Source of the DNA: QYOJ01 sp964449285
Lineage (GTDB): Bacteria; Bacteroidota; Bacteroidia; Bacteroidales; FEN-979
Assembly: GCA_964449285.1 (NCBI GenBank)
Contig: CAYUZX010000006.1
Location: 1 to 64,000, forward strand
DNA: 64,000 bases
Direction of reading: 5' to 3'
Shown here: piece by piece, positions 35,262-42,998 of the stretch
Layout of the letters: each line of letters starts with the position of its first letter
Position numbering within the stretch: the stretch's first letter is position 1
Notes under the pieces: generated by a model
The model's database searches: none
What the model was told of the DNA's origin: nothing
Seen by the model: the letters and a program-made list of their open reading frames with translations, nothing else
Translations under genes and position numbers: made by a program

Positions 35262-36731
35262 ATGATATTTAGCACAAGCCTTTTCTTATTGTATTTTCTG
35301 CCGGCATTTCTGATCATCTATTTTCTGCTGGCATTGATCCCAAGGTCGTGGCCAAAGAACACATTTCTCCTTCTGGTCAGTATATTTTACTATGCATGGG
35401 GAGCGCCCATATTTGTTTTTGTGGTCATCGGCTCGGTTCTGGTCGATTTCTTCCTTTTGAAAGAGGTAGGACGAAGTGAAGGAGGAAAGCGAAAAGCGCT
35501 CTTCTGGATCAGTGTTTTATTGAACCTGGGGTTGCTTCTCTATTTCAAGTACATGAATTTCTTTGTGGATCAGTTCAATGACATCCTGAGCTGGCTTGGC
35601 TCTCCTCCGGCCGAATGGACGAAGATCGCCCTTCCCATTGGCATCTCCTTTATCACGTTTCAGAAACTCTCGTATACCTTCGATGTTTATAAAGGACGGC
35701 ATGCTGCGGTAAAACGCTTACAGGATTATGCGTTGTATATCTTCATGTTCCCACAACTGCTCTCTGGCCCAATCGTAAGGGTAGGCCAAATCTACAATCA
35801 GATTCTTGACCGGAAAGCCCAAGAGAACTCAAACGAACGGCTGATTGGCTTTTACCGTTTTGTGATCGGATTGGCAAAAAAGGTCCTGATCGCAGATGTG
35901 CTGGGCATTACGGTCAATGAGATCTTTGCTCTGAACTCACTGGAACTCTCATCCAGCCTCGCCTGGGCAGGTGCTATTGCCTATACGTTCCAGATCTATT
36001 TTGACTTCTCCGGCTATACTGATATGGCAATCGGCCTGGCGAAAATGGCTGGTTTCCGACTCCCCGAAAATTTCAACTTCCCTTACATCTCAACCAGCAT
36101 CACCGAGTTCTGGAAACGCTGGCACATGACCCTGTCGTTCTGGTTGCGCGATTACCTCTTCCTGCCTATTGCCTATTCCACTTCCCGCAAATGGAAAAAG
36201 GACAAGTACCTGGGTATTCGTACAGATAAGCTGCTATACATATATGCCGCAGCCATCACCTTCCTGATCTGTGGATTCTGGCATGGAGCAGCCTGGACAT
36301 TCATCTTCTGGGGAGGCTACATGGCATTTTTCCTGATCATCGACCGCCTCTTCCTGGTGAAATGGATGAAAAAAGCTGGAAGGGTTCCGGCAATTATCCT
36401 TACATTTCTGATTCTTATAATAGGCTGGGTCATCTTCCGATCCGAAAGCCTCGATTTTGCCTGGTTCTACGTGCGCCGCATGTTCCTATTTGTGGATATG
36501 CCTAATGAGGTCTGGCTGAATGCTAAGTTTTGGACGATACTGATCATCGCTTTCTTATTCTCATTCTGGGGAGGATGGAAACGGATCGAACAGTGGAGCG
36601 AGAAACTATTTTCAGCACCGAAAAGTCATACGGTAATTCTGATGACAATCGCAGCGATCTTCCTGTTTATCTTGAGCGAAGCTACAATAACATCATCCGG
36701 GTTCAGCCCTTTTATCTACTTCAGGTTCTGA
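35262..36731 (+). CDS. AlgI-like MBOAT O-acyltransferase
   Basis: 489 residues with about ten membrane segments. It moves acyl groups across the inner membrane for transfer by AlgX/AlgJ-type partners. Typical AlgI/DltB features are FSTSLFLLYFLPAFLIIYF at the start, FYYAWGAP, LNLGLLLYFKYMNFF, ALPIGISFITFQKLSYTFDVYKG, FPQLLSGPIVR, FDFSGYTDMAIG, SITEFWKRWHMTLSFWLRDYLFLP and the catalytic-His region ICGFWHGAAWTFIFWG (H341). The 3' end overlaps the convergent GT2 gene by 16 nt. Acyl donor unknown; acetyl is usual. Confidence 0.94.
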   Translation: MIFSTSLFLLYFLPAFLIIYFLLALIPRSWPKNTFLLLVSIFYYAWGAPIFVFVVIGSVLVDFFLLKEVGRSEGGKRKALFWISVLLNLGLLLYFKYMNFFVDQFNDILSWLGSPPAEWTKIALPIGISFITFQKLSYTFDVYKGRHAAVKRLQDYALYIFMFPQLLSGPIVRVGQIYNQILDRKAQENSNERLIGFYRFVIGLAKKVLIADVLGITVNEIFALNSLELSSSLAWAGAIAYTFQIYFDFSGYTDMAIGLAKMAGFRLPENFNFPYISTSITEFWKRWHMTLSFWLRDYLFLPIAYSTSRKWKKDKYLGIRTDKLLYIYAAAITFLICGFWHGAAWTFIFWGGYMAFFLIIDRLFLVKWMKKAGRVPAIILTFLILIIGWVIFRSESLDFAWFYVRRMFLFVDMPNEVWLNAKFWTILIIAFLFSFWGGWKRIEQWSEKLFSAPKSHTVILMTIAAIFLFILSEATITSSGFSPFIYFRF

Positions 36732-37687
36732 TGATACAATTTAGATAAAGCTTTTGAAATAGGTTTTCGTGGAATGTTGGTAAGGTCGAAATGAAGAAAT
36801 GCGATCAACGACTGAAATCCAAGAATGATAGGCAGGGCTGCGACAAGCACTGTCCCGGCCGTAGCAGGGTGGGAAGAGATGATACTTTCCGACCATTTTA
36901 TGATTCCGAAGATGATTCCGAAGGTGAGGAGTGTCATCCCAATAACCAGTTCAAGTGACCCGATATTGAAATCACGGAGAAAATAGTTGTAGAATATCCG
37001 CTTGAAAAATCTGCTCAAATATTTCAATGGAAACCTCAGCAATACCTGGGAAATCTTCAAATTACTTGACTCGTCAGAATAGAAAGAAAACATAGGAAAA
37101 TCAACGACAACGGCTCGAATGGTGTTCAGCCTAAACAGCATGTCGTTCTCGAAAAAAAATCGGTTATCTATTTTATCGAAAGGTAAATTCCGGAGTGCCA
37201 CCCCAGATATGGCTGTAAAGCCGTTGGCTGGATCCATGATATCCCAGTAGCCACTGACCTGCTTGTTTAAGAAAGAGATGAATGAATTGCCTATCTTTCG
37301 GATAAGAGGCATCTCCTTCAGGTATTTCAGATCATAGAAGCGGTTACCCTTCGAGTAGTCTGCCTCCCCTGAAAGTAACGGCTCAATTAATCCAGGGATC
37401 AGAGCAGGGTCCATCTGCCCGTCACCATCCAGTTTTACAACCACCGTGGCTCCTTCGGCCAGTGCAATCCTGTATCCGCTTTTCATTGCTCCGCCAACAC
37501 CCATATTTTTTGGATGAACGATCACCTCAACACGGGCATCACTGCAATTCTTTTTCACATAATCCCCGGTATGTTCAGGGCAGGCATCATCTACCACGAT
37601 AATTCGTTGTATATCATGACCGATCTTCGTCAGAAGGGGCAAAATTTTCTCTTTAACCTGGTAGCAGGGTATAATTATGGCAATCAT
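36716..37687 (-). CDS. GT2 glycosyltransferase with C-terminal membrane helices
   Basis: 323 residues. A GT-A domain (about 1-225) carries IAIIIPCYQVKEKI, RIIVVDDACPEHT, NMGVGGAMKSGYRIA, the metal site VKLDGDGQMDP and DPANGFTAIS. Two hydrophobic segments follow (about 240-300; LVIGMTLLTFGIIFGIIKW and TVLVAALPIILGFQSLIAF), as in polyprenyl-phosphate glycosyltransferases that make the lipid-linked donor. It is the only gene of the polymer locus on the minus strand and separates the MBOAT operon from the second operon. Confidence 0.88.
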   Translation of the reverse strand: MIAIIIPCYQVKEKILPLLTKIGHDIQRIIVVDDACPEHTGDYVKKNCSDARVEVIVHPKNMGVGGAMKSGYRIALAEGATVVVKLDGDGQMDPALIPGLIEPLLSGEADYSKGNRFYDLKYLKEMPLIRKIGNSFISFLNKQVSGYWDIMDPANGFTAISGVALRNLPFDKIDNRFFFENDMLFRLNTIRAVVVDFPMFSFYSDESSNLKISQVLLRFPLKYLSRFFKRIFYNYFLRDFNIGSLELVIGMTLLTFGIIFGIIKWSESIISSHPATAGTVLVAALPIILGFQSLIAFLHFDLTNIPRKPISKALSKLYHQNLK

Positions 37688-37723
37688 AAATAGAACTATT
37701 ACATAGTAAAAGTAATATTATGT

Positions 37724-37755
37724 TTTGATACCTGCTAAAACAATGATTAATTTTG
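37724..37755 (+). promoter_or_regulatory. strong Bacteroidota-type promoter of the second polymer operon
   Basis: TTTG (37724-37727), 20 nt, TAATTTTG (37748-37755), ATG at 37779. A perfect consensus match. It probably drives the genes at 37779-49043, at least as far as the 84-nt spacer before 39156. Confidence 0.8.
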
Positions 37756-37778
37756 TTTAATTATATGATTCGTCAATT

Positions 37779-39071
37779 ATGCGTTTTGGGAAACATCTGC
37801 TTTTTTTCATGACCCTGGCTCTGCTTGTTCTCCCTTTTAGTCAGCGCATTTCCCTCTTTGTGAAAGAGCCGAAACTAGAAGGTTTTTTTCAACTTGTACC
37901 TCCACCCTCTTTAAAAGATTTTACTTGGGAACGCTGGTTTTCGGGAACATTTCAGGAGTTGATGAACGCCGGCACAAAAGATTATGTTGGATTTCGCAAC
38001 ACACTCTTTCGGCTGCACAACGAATATGACTACCGGCTTTATGGGATCACGCATGCCAAGGGTTTTATTGAGGGAAAACAGAGCTATCTCTTTGAAGAGG
38101 ACTACATCCTGGAATACCTGGGAAGGTATTTTATCGGACCGGAGATCCTGGAAAACAAACTACAGAAACTGGAACAGGTAAGCCACGATCTCAGAGAAGC
38201 AGGGATTCCTTTCGTGCTTGTTCTTGAACCCGGAAAAGCCAGCTTTTACCCTGAGCATATTCCTGACCACTATCGGCCTGATATGAAATCACGATCAAAC
38301 TATGATTATATCATACAGCGATCGGAGGAGTTGCAGATCCCAACAGTGAATCTCAACCGGTATTTCCTGGCAATGAAAGATACTTGCCCTTATCCGCTAT
38401 TCTCAAAGTACGGTATGCACTGGAGCATCTACGGATCGGTGCTCGCGATGGATACCCTATTTCGATATATAGAAACGATGACACAAACGGATCTTCCAGG
38501 CATGACCATCCCGAAGCTTGAGATCTCTGATTCGATGAGATGGACTGATAAGGATATTGAGGAGTTGCTGAACCTGGTTTTTCCCGTTTCAGGAGAACAA
38601 CTGGCCTATCCGGCACTTGCCTTCGATACGGCTACACCCAGAAGATTATCCATCCTGGTTATTGCCGACAGCTACTATGTCAACATTATCCACAACAGCT
38701 CGGGTCAGGTCTTTGAAACACATGAATACTGGTATTACAACTCCAAGCTCTATCCCCATATCATTGATAACCAGGAGCCTGTCTATGTTAACAAAACGAA
38801 CCTGAAAGAGAAACTCCTTTCGTTCGACATGGTCCTCCTAATGGTTTCAGAGATCAATTTGCACTGCGGATTCTGGAATTTTGCCGATGAAGCTTACGTT
38901 GCTTTTCATCCCGACTATCAGGACCCTCCCTGGTATCCCTACCAGAACAACATCCTGAACAACAGGGAGTGGTTCAACTTCATGGTCAAGAAGGCACGCA
39001 CCAGTAAAATTCCTACAGGAGATGCCATCATCCGTGATGCAAAATATATCTATAATAGCAAAAATCGTTAA
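37779..39071 (+). CDS. AlgX/AlgJ-like SGNH protein, copy 3, altered nucleophile motif
   Basis: 430 residues, same layout as copies 1 and 2: anchor (LLFFMTLALLVLPFSQRI), FFQLVPPPSLKDFTWERWFS, DYVGFRNTLFRLHNEYD, EPGKASFYPEHIP, YGMHWSIYG (H214) and VIADSYYVN (S298). The usual GDS of the nucleophile block is ADS, and the Asp-x-His aspartate is Gly as in the other copies. It is separated from them by the antisense GT2 gene and has its own promoter. It may have weakened or altered chemistry, or bind rather than acylate. Confidence 0.8.
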   Translation: MRFGKHLLFFMTLALLVLPFSQRISLFVKEPKLEGFFQLVPPPSLKDFTWERWFSGTFQELMNAGTKDYVGFRNTLFRLHNEYDYRLYGITHAKGFIEGKQSYLFEEDYILEYLGRYFIGPEILENKLQKLEQVSHDLREAGIPFVLVLEPGKASFYPEHIPDHYRPDMKSRSNYDYIIQRSEELQIPTVNLNRYFLAMKDTCPYPLFSKYGMHWSIYGSVLAMDTLFRYIETMTQTDLPGMTIPKLEISDSMRWTDKDIEELLNLVFPVSGEQLAYPALAFDTATPRRLSILVIADSYYVNIIHNSSGQVFETHEYWYYNSKLYPHIIDNQEPVYVNKTNLKEKLLSFDMVLLMVSEINLHCGFWNFADEAYVAFHPDYQDPPWYPYQNNILNNREWFNFMVKKARTSKIPTGDAIIRDAKYIYNSKNR

Positions 39072-39155
39072 ACTTGCAGTATAATTGAATGCCGGATGAC
39101 CACCATCACCGATAGAGAAACCATTAAACGCATCCTGATCAGATAAAATCCCTAT
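39072..39155. other. spacer before the anchored module-propeller gene
   Basis: 84 nt without an ORF. TATAAT occurs at 39082-39087, but Bacteroidota promoters do not use that box, and no TAnnTTTG is present. No repeat or hairpin stands out. Confidence 0.4.
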
Positions 39156-41036
39156 ATGAAGAAAAGACAGAAATGGTTCATCATTCTCGGGGCGGCTATT
39201 GTTCTGATGGTGATCTTTACCTATGGTGTGATCAGATATGTTCCATGGAATAAGCTGATGAAGGTACCAACCTCCAGTGAAGTAGCTTTCTTACAGCAGG
39301 ACCCGATGCATAATGTTGCCCCAAACACGCTGAGTTTTGACTTTGAGGTAGACTCAACACAGGAGGTGCCTAACGGGATCTACAAAGGAATTGCCCACTC
39401 GGGACACTATTCGGCCAAGGTATTTGGTAAAAACAGCTTTTCGATAAGCGTGGTAAGGGACGCCGGAGATATCGGCCTGGAAAATCTTGATGGTGTGGCG
39501 ATAAGTGCCTGGGTATATGCCTTCCCAACCAACAATGAGGTTAACGGTTCATTGGTTTTTGCTGCAAACAACTCTGTTGGTGTCAACATCTGCTGGAAGG
39601 GAGTGCACTTTAACGGCCCATTGATCCCACAGGGGAAATGGACCAAGGTTAGCGCCTATTTTGACCTTTCGGATGTTAGGCTTCGTCTGGATGACAAGAT
39701 CCAGCTCTACTTCTGGAACAACAGCAGTACCGACTTGTTGGTTGACGATTTCTACTATGTATTTGGCGCTCCCCAGGAGCGGCTGGGTGATTCGGCCGGG
39801 GTGGACATGACAAAAGAGGAGGGAGATCTACCTAAATTTAACTATCCGCCATTTCAACTCTCCTGGATGCAGAAACAGGATATCGGAAATAAGAATGGAA
39901 TCTCCCTGATCAAAAAGGGTGAAGGGTTTGCCGGTGAGATTTCTCCAGCCGACCAGGTGATCGCGGGGAATTTCATCACCAACAAAGGTGCTCTGCAATC
40001 GATACTGGTGATCAACGCCGAAGGGAAACCGGTCCTTTTTCACTATTGCCAAGGCTCCAACAAGTTTGAAGAGGTCTCCCTGGATTGCCCGGCTGATCTC
40101 TTTCCCATACTCCGTGGATTTACCGGACTGAAAGGCTCGTTTCTTCCCGGATCGGGTGATCAGCTCTTCGTTGCCGGCCCTGAAGGGATTGCCCTGCTTG
40201 GGTTTGAGACCGCATCACCCCCATGCAGCAAAAGCGCTTCAACGGCCAGGGTAAAGGTGCTGTGGAGATCGGCAGAGCCAATTCTTGCTGACATTACCCT
40301 TCATGACGACCGGCAAGTAACTTCCGGTGACCTGAACGGAAACGGGAAGGATGAACTCCTTTTGTTTGACAAAGAAGGCTCCTGGAAAATCCTTCAATTT
40401 TCTCCTTCCGGAGCCTCTTCCTGGGAGTGGAAGATGCTGGCATCCGGCGAAGAGTATAGAATACGCGAATGGAACAGAGCTCTGGTGGAATTCAAAGCTA
40501 CCTCGGCTCCCTACCTTTCAGACTATAAAAACGACCTTGTATTAACGCGCTTCAGGGATCTTAAAAGCGGAAAAGATGCTTACACATTGCTACGTTTCCT
40601 TCCCGGAGACAACAAGTTTGTGAAGGTGTTCCACGATAGGCATGGGAGCCTGGGTATGACCATCGGCATTGATACCCTGAAGTTGACGGATCAGCTTATA
40701 CCCGGCATTTTTCATCACGGGAAGCCGATCTCTTTCCTACGCTATAACCGAGACTGGCGATATAACCTGAAGGATATCCGCTTCAACGATTCCACTTTTC
40801 AGATCCTTGCCTCCATCGATTTTGCAGGATATGACAGAGATCGAAACCCAAAGTATTATGAAATTCTGAAGCTCCATGCAGGAAACTGGCTCGACCCTGA
40901 TGTAACATCACTCCTGGTGATCGGAAGGAATTGCAAAGATCAGGACTACAAAGGTGGCAACTGCAACGAGTATGAAGAGATCCCGGATCTGCCCAATACA
41001 CTTCAACTCTATTCCTTTTCACCTAACAAACCTTGA
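39156..41036 (+). CDS. membrane-anchored protein: shared beta-sandwich module plus FG-GAP-like propeller
   Basis: 626 residues, no enzyme family recognised. Single N-terminal membrane helix (WFIILGAAIVLMVIFTYGVI). Residues about 55-215 are the module seen at the C-termini of the GT-C and LtaS-like neighbours, including IAHSGHYSAKVFGKN, GVAISAWVYAFP, GKWTKVSAYFDL and KIQLYFWNNSSTDLLVDDFYYVFG. The rest (about 225-626) looks like a beta-propeller with FG-GAP/VCBS-like blades (VIAGNFITNKG, TSGDLNGNGKDELLLFDKEG). The architecture suggests a periplasmic scaffold or substrate-binding protein of the polymer machinery. The stop touches the next start (TGATG). Confidence 0.75.
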   Translation: MKKRQKWFIILGAAIVLMVIFTYGVIRYVPWNKLMKVPTSSEVAFLQQDPMHNVAPNTLSFDFEVDSTQEVPNGIYKGIAHSGHYSAKVFGKNSFSISVVRDAGDIGLENLDGVAISAWVYAFPTNNEVNGSLVFAANNSVGVNICWKGVHFNGPLIPQGKWTKVSAYFDLSDVRLRLDDKIQLYFWNNSSTDLLVDDFYYVFGAPQERLGDSAGVDMTKEEGDLPKFNYPPFQLSWMQKQDIGNKNGISLIKKGEGFAGEISPADQVIAGNFITNKGALQSILVINAEGKPVLFHYCQGSNKFEEVSLDCPADLFPILRGFTGLKGSFLPGSGDQLFVAGPEGIALLGFETASPPCSKSASTARVKVLWRSAEPILADITLHDDRQVTSGDLNGNGKDELLLFDKEGSWKILQFSPSGASSWEWKMLASGEEYRIREWNRALVEFKATSAPYLSDYKNDLVLTRFRDLKSGKDAYTLLRFLPGDNKFVKVFHDRHGSLGMTIGIDTLKLTDQLIPGIFHHGKPISFLRYNRDWRYNLKDIRFNDSTFQILASIDFAGYDRDRNPKYYEILKLHAGNWLDPDVTSLLVIGRNCKDQDYKGGNCNEYEEIPDLPNTLQLYSFSPNKP

Positions 41037-42997
41037 TGATGCGTCACATATTCACCAAACTGGTTTCCTGTGCCGGAATCTTACTTCTTATTGTAGCCTG
41101 CTCCAGGAATGCAGAGAGCCCGGAGACCATCACCGGGGAGTTTGCCATCCGTGATTTCAACCCGATGACCAACTGGAGGGTCGACACAACAGGCAGGGAG
41201 AGAGTTGATGCTGACGGGAAGAGGCTTCTGTACCTCGATTATTTGGCTCCCAGGGAGGCGGGATTTCTCATCCCTTCACCAGGGCAAACAGAGGATGGCT
41301 TATTCCACATGGAGTTCTCTGTCAAAAATACCGGTCAAACGTCGAAGAAGTTTGCCTATAAGATCTATTACCAGAACGAATCCTATAAGTTTCCCGAAAG
41401 GGATACTGCCGACACCATGAAGGTACATCCTTTTGCATGGGAAAATTTCTACGGAAGCTGGGAAGATGTTCAGAAGAGGTTTGTTGTTACCCAGGAGATC
41501 CCTGCCGACGGAGAGTTCCACAAAGTGACCGACCGATTCCGGATCACTGGGAACCCAAGGGATGAGCAACGCTATTACAGCAATGGGCAAAACGACCGGT
41601 GGAAACGGAACCCACGGATGGGTGAGTATAGCTTCCTGCTGGTTGTCACTACACCTGTTCTTATCGACAGCAACGGGATTCCTCCTTACATCCAGGATGT
41701 AAGCTTGATGCATGACAGTGATTTCCTGAATCCCTATTTCTATTTCCTCTATGGCGAAGGGGCGAAGCTCCCTCACACCATTTCGAACATCTATCCCTTT
41801 ACATTAAAAGTGGTAGCGAAACCCGATCCGGGAGCCGGGGTCTTCATCAACCCCTGGTACTATCCTGCCGATAAATATGGAAAATTCTTCACGGCCAATT
41901 GCGGCAATGATGATGAGATCTATACCAAAGCCGCATTTGAGCAGTTTGTTCACTACATCGATCCAACCACCAAATACAGCAATATACCGGTCATTGCCGA
42001 TGTGCTGAAGGATAATTATTCTTTGCGGGATTACAACTGGAACCAGCGTTTCTACAGGAAGGAGGAGTTGGTGGCTGTTACGGCAAGTACTACCAAACGA
42101 CCCTGTGAGACTGTGATCTCCGATCCGTTGCAACACAAGATCATCGTCAAAAATCCAGCCACTGAATTCGGGAAATGGGAGAAGCAGAATGTGGGAGTGA
42201 TCACTCGGCATGGGTTCACCTATGGCAAATGGACGGTGAAAGCAAAGCTGACCGAGCTTCTGAATAAAAACGGCTTGTGGAACGGCCTCACCAACGCCAT
42301 CTGGCTGATCACTCAGGATCAGTCCCCGTGGAACTTCCGCAGGGATTGCAACAATTCAGGGTATTTCGCACACTATTACGGGGGTGATACGGATGAACGG
42401 GTGAAGAATATAGGTTACTCCGAGATCGATTTTGAGATCCTGAAAACAGTCGAGTATTGCCCAAACTACATCCTGCCTCCTGCTTATAATCAGGGAGTGA
42501 TTGACCAGCACAATATAAACAACTGGGATGTGCAGATGCCGGAGGAGGTGCAAGAGATGAATGACAAGATCCTTGTTGCCTGCACCAACTGGGACATGGC
42601 TTGCAACGATCCTATAAATTATCATGGCGGATGCAACCCGATTGTATTTAATGATCAGGTTTTCTGGCAGCACAAGTGGGGTGAGACATACCGTGCAATC
42701 ACCTCGAAGATGCCTGCGCTGGATGACGAAATTTTCGGAAGCCCTTACTATTACTTCCAGATCGACTGGCAGCCCGAACGGATCATCTGGCGCATTGGCC
42801 CCGAAAAGGACCAGTTGCGCATCGTTGGATACGTAGATAATACCGTAACATCAATCCCCAACAACCAGATGCTACTGATTATCTCCCAGGAGTTTCACAA
42901 CACCCGTTGGTGGGTGGGGTCGATGTTTGACCAGGCCAACATCCCGTTCCCCAAAAATGACATCATCGGCGAGATCTATGAAGTGACGATCGAATAG
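41036..42997 (+). CDS. GH16-type lipoprotein of the polymer locus
   Basis: 653 residues from ATG 41036. Lipoprotein signal with a Cys after ILLLIVA. The N-terminal half (about 30-260) is beta-rich and unassigned. The C-terminal half has GH16 (laminarinase/kappa-carrageenase clan) features: FTYGKWTVKAKL, GLWNGLTNAIWLI, the catalytic signature SEIDFEIL (E463-x-D465-x-E467) and the later strand IDWQPERIIWRIG. GH16 members hydrolyse or transglycosylate beta-1,3/1,4 glycans. In a biosynthetic operon a processing or transfer role is more likely than nutrition, but that is inference. Confidence 0.8.
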   Translation: MMRHIFTKLVSCAGILLLIVACSRNAESPETITGEFAIRDFNPMTNWRVDTTGRERVDADGKRLLYLDYLAPREAGFLIPSPGQTEDGLFHMEFSVKNTGQTSKKFAYKIYYQNESYKFPERDTADTMKVHPFAWENFYGSWEDVQKRFVVTQEIPADGEFHKVTDRFRITGNPRDEQRYYSNGQNDRWKRNPRMGEYSFLLVVTTPVLIDSNGIPPYIQDVSLMHDSDFLNPYFYFLYGEGAKLPHTISNIYPFTLKVVAKPDPGAGVFINPWYYPADKYGKFFTANCGNDDEIYTKAAFEQFVHYIDPTTKYSNIPVIADVLKDNYSLRDYNWNQRFYRKEELVAVTASTTKRPCETVISDPLQHKIIVKNPATEFGKWEKQNVGVITRHGFTYGKWTVKAKLTELLNKNGLWNGLTNAIWLITQDQSPWNFRRDCNNSGYFAHYYGGDTDERVKNIGYSEIDFEILKTVEYCPNYILPPAYNQGVIDQHNINNWDVQMPEEVQEMNDKILVACTNWDMACNDPINYHGGCNPIVFNDQVFWQHKWGETYRAITSKMPALDDEIFGSPYYYFQIDWQPERIIWRIGPEKDQLRIVGYVDNTVTSIPNNQMLLIISQEFHNTRWWVGSMFDQANIPFPKNDIIGEIYEVTIE

Positions 42998-42998
42998 C

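Noticed and set aside
22644..36731. A single transcript from pdxA to the MBOAT gene as certain
   Set aside because: Spacings allow it, but the 39-nt spacer before 27226 and the hairpins at 26586 could separate the units, so it is not stated as fact.
39082..39087. TATAAT as a sigma-70-type -10 box
   Set aside because: The other promoters in this window follow TAnnTTTG, and the E. coli box is not used by Bacteroidota housekeeping sigma.
40200..40260. Segment SPPCSKSASTARVKV in the propeller protein as another repeat insertion
   Set aside because: The DNA contains no tandem units or hairpin.
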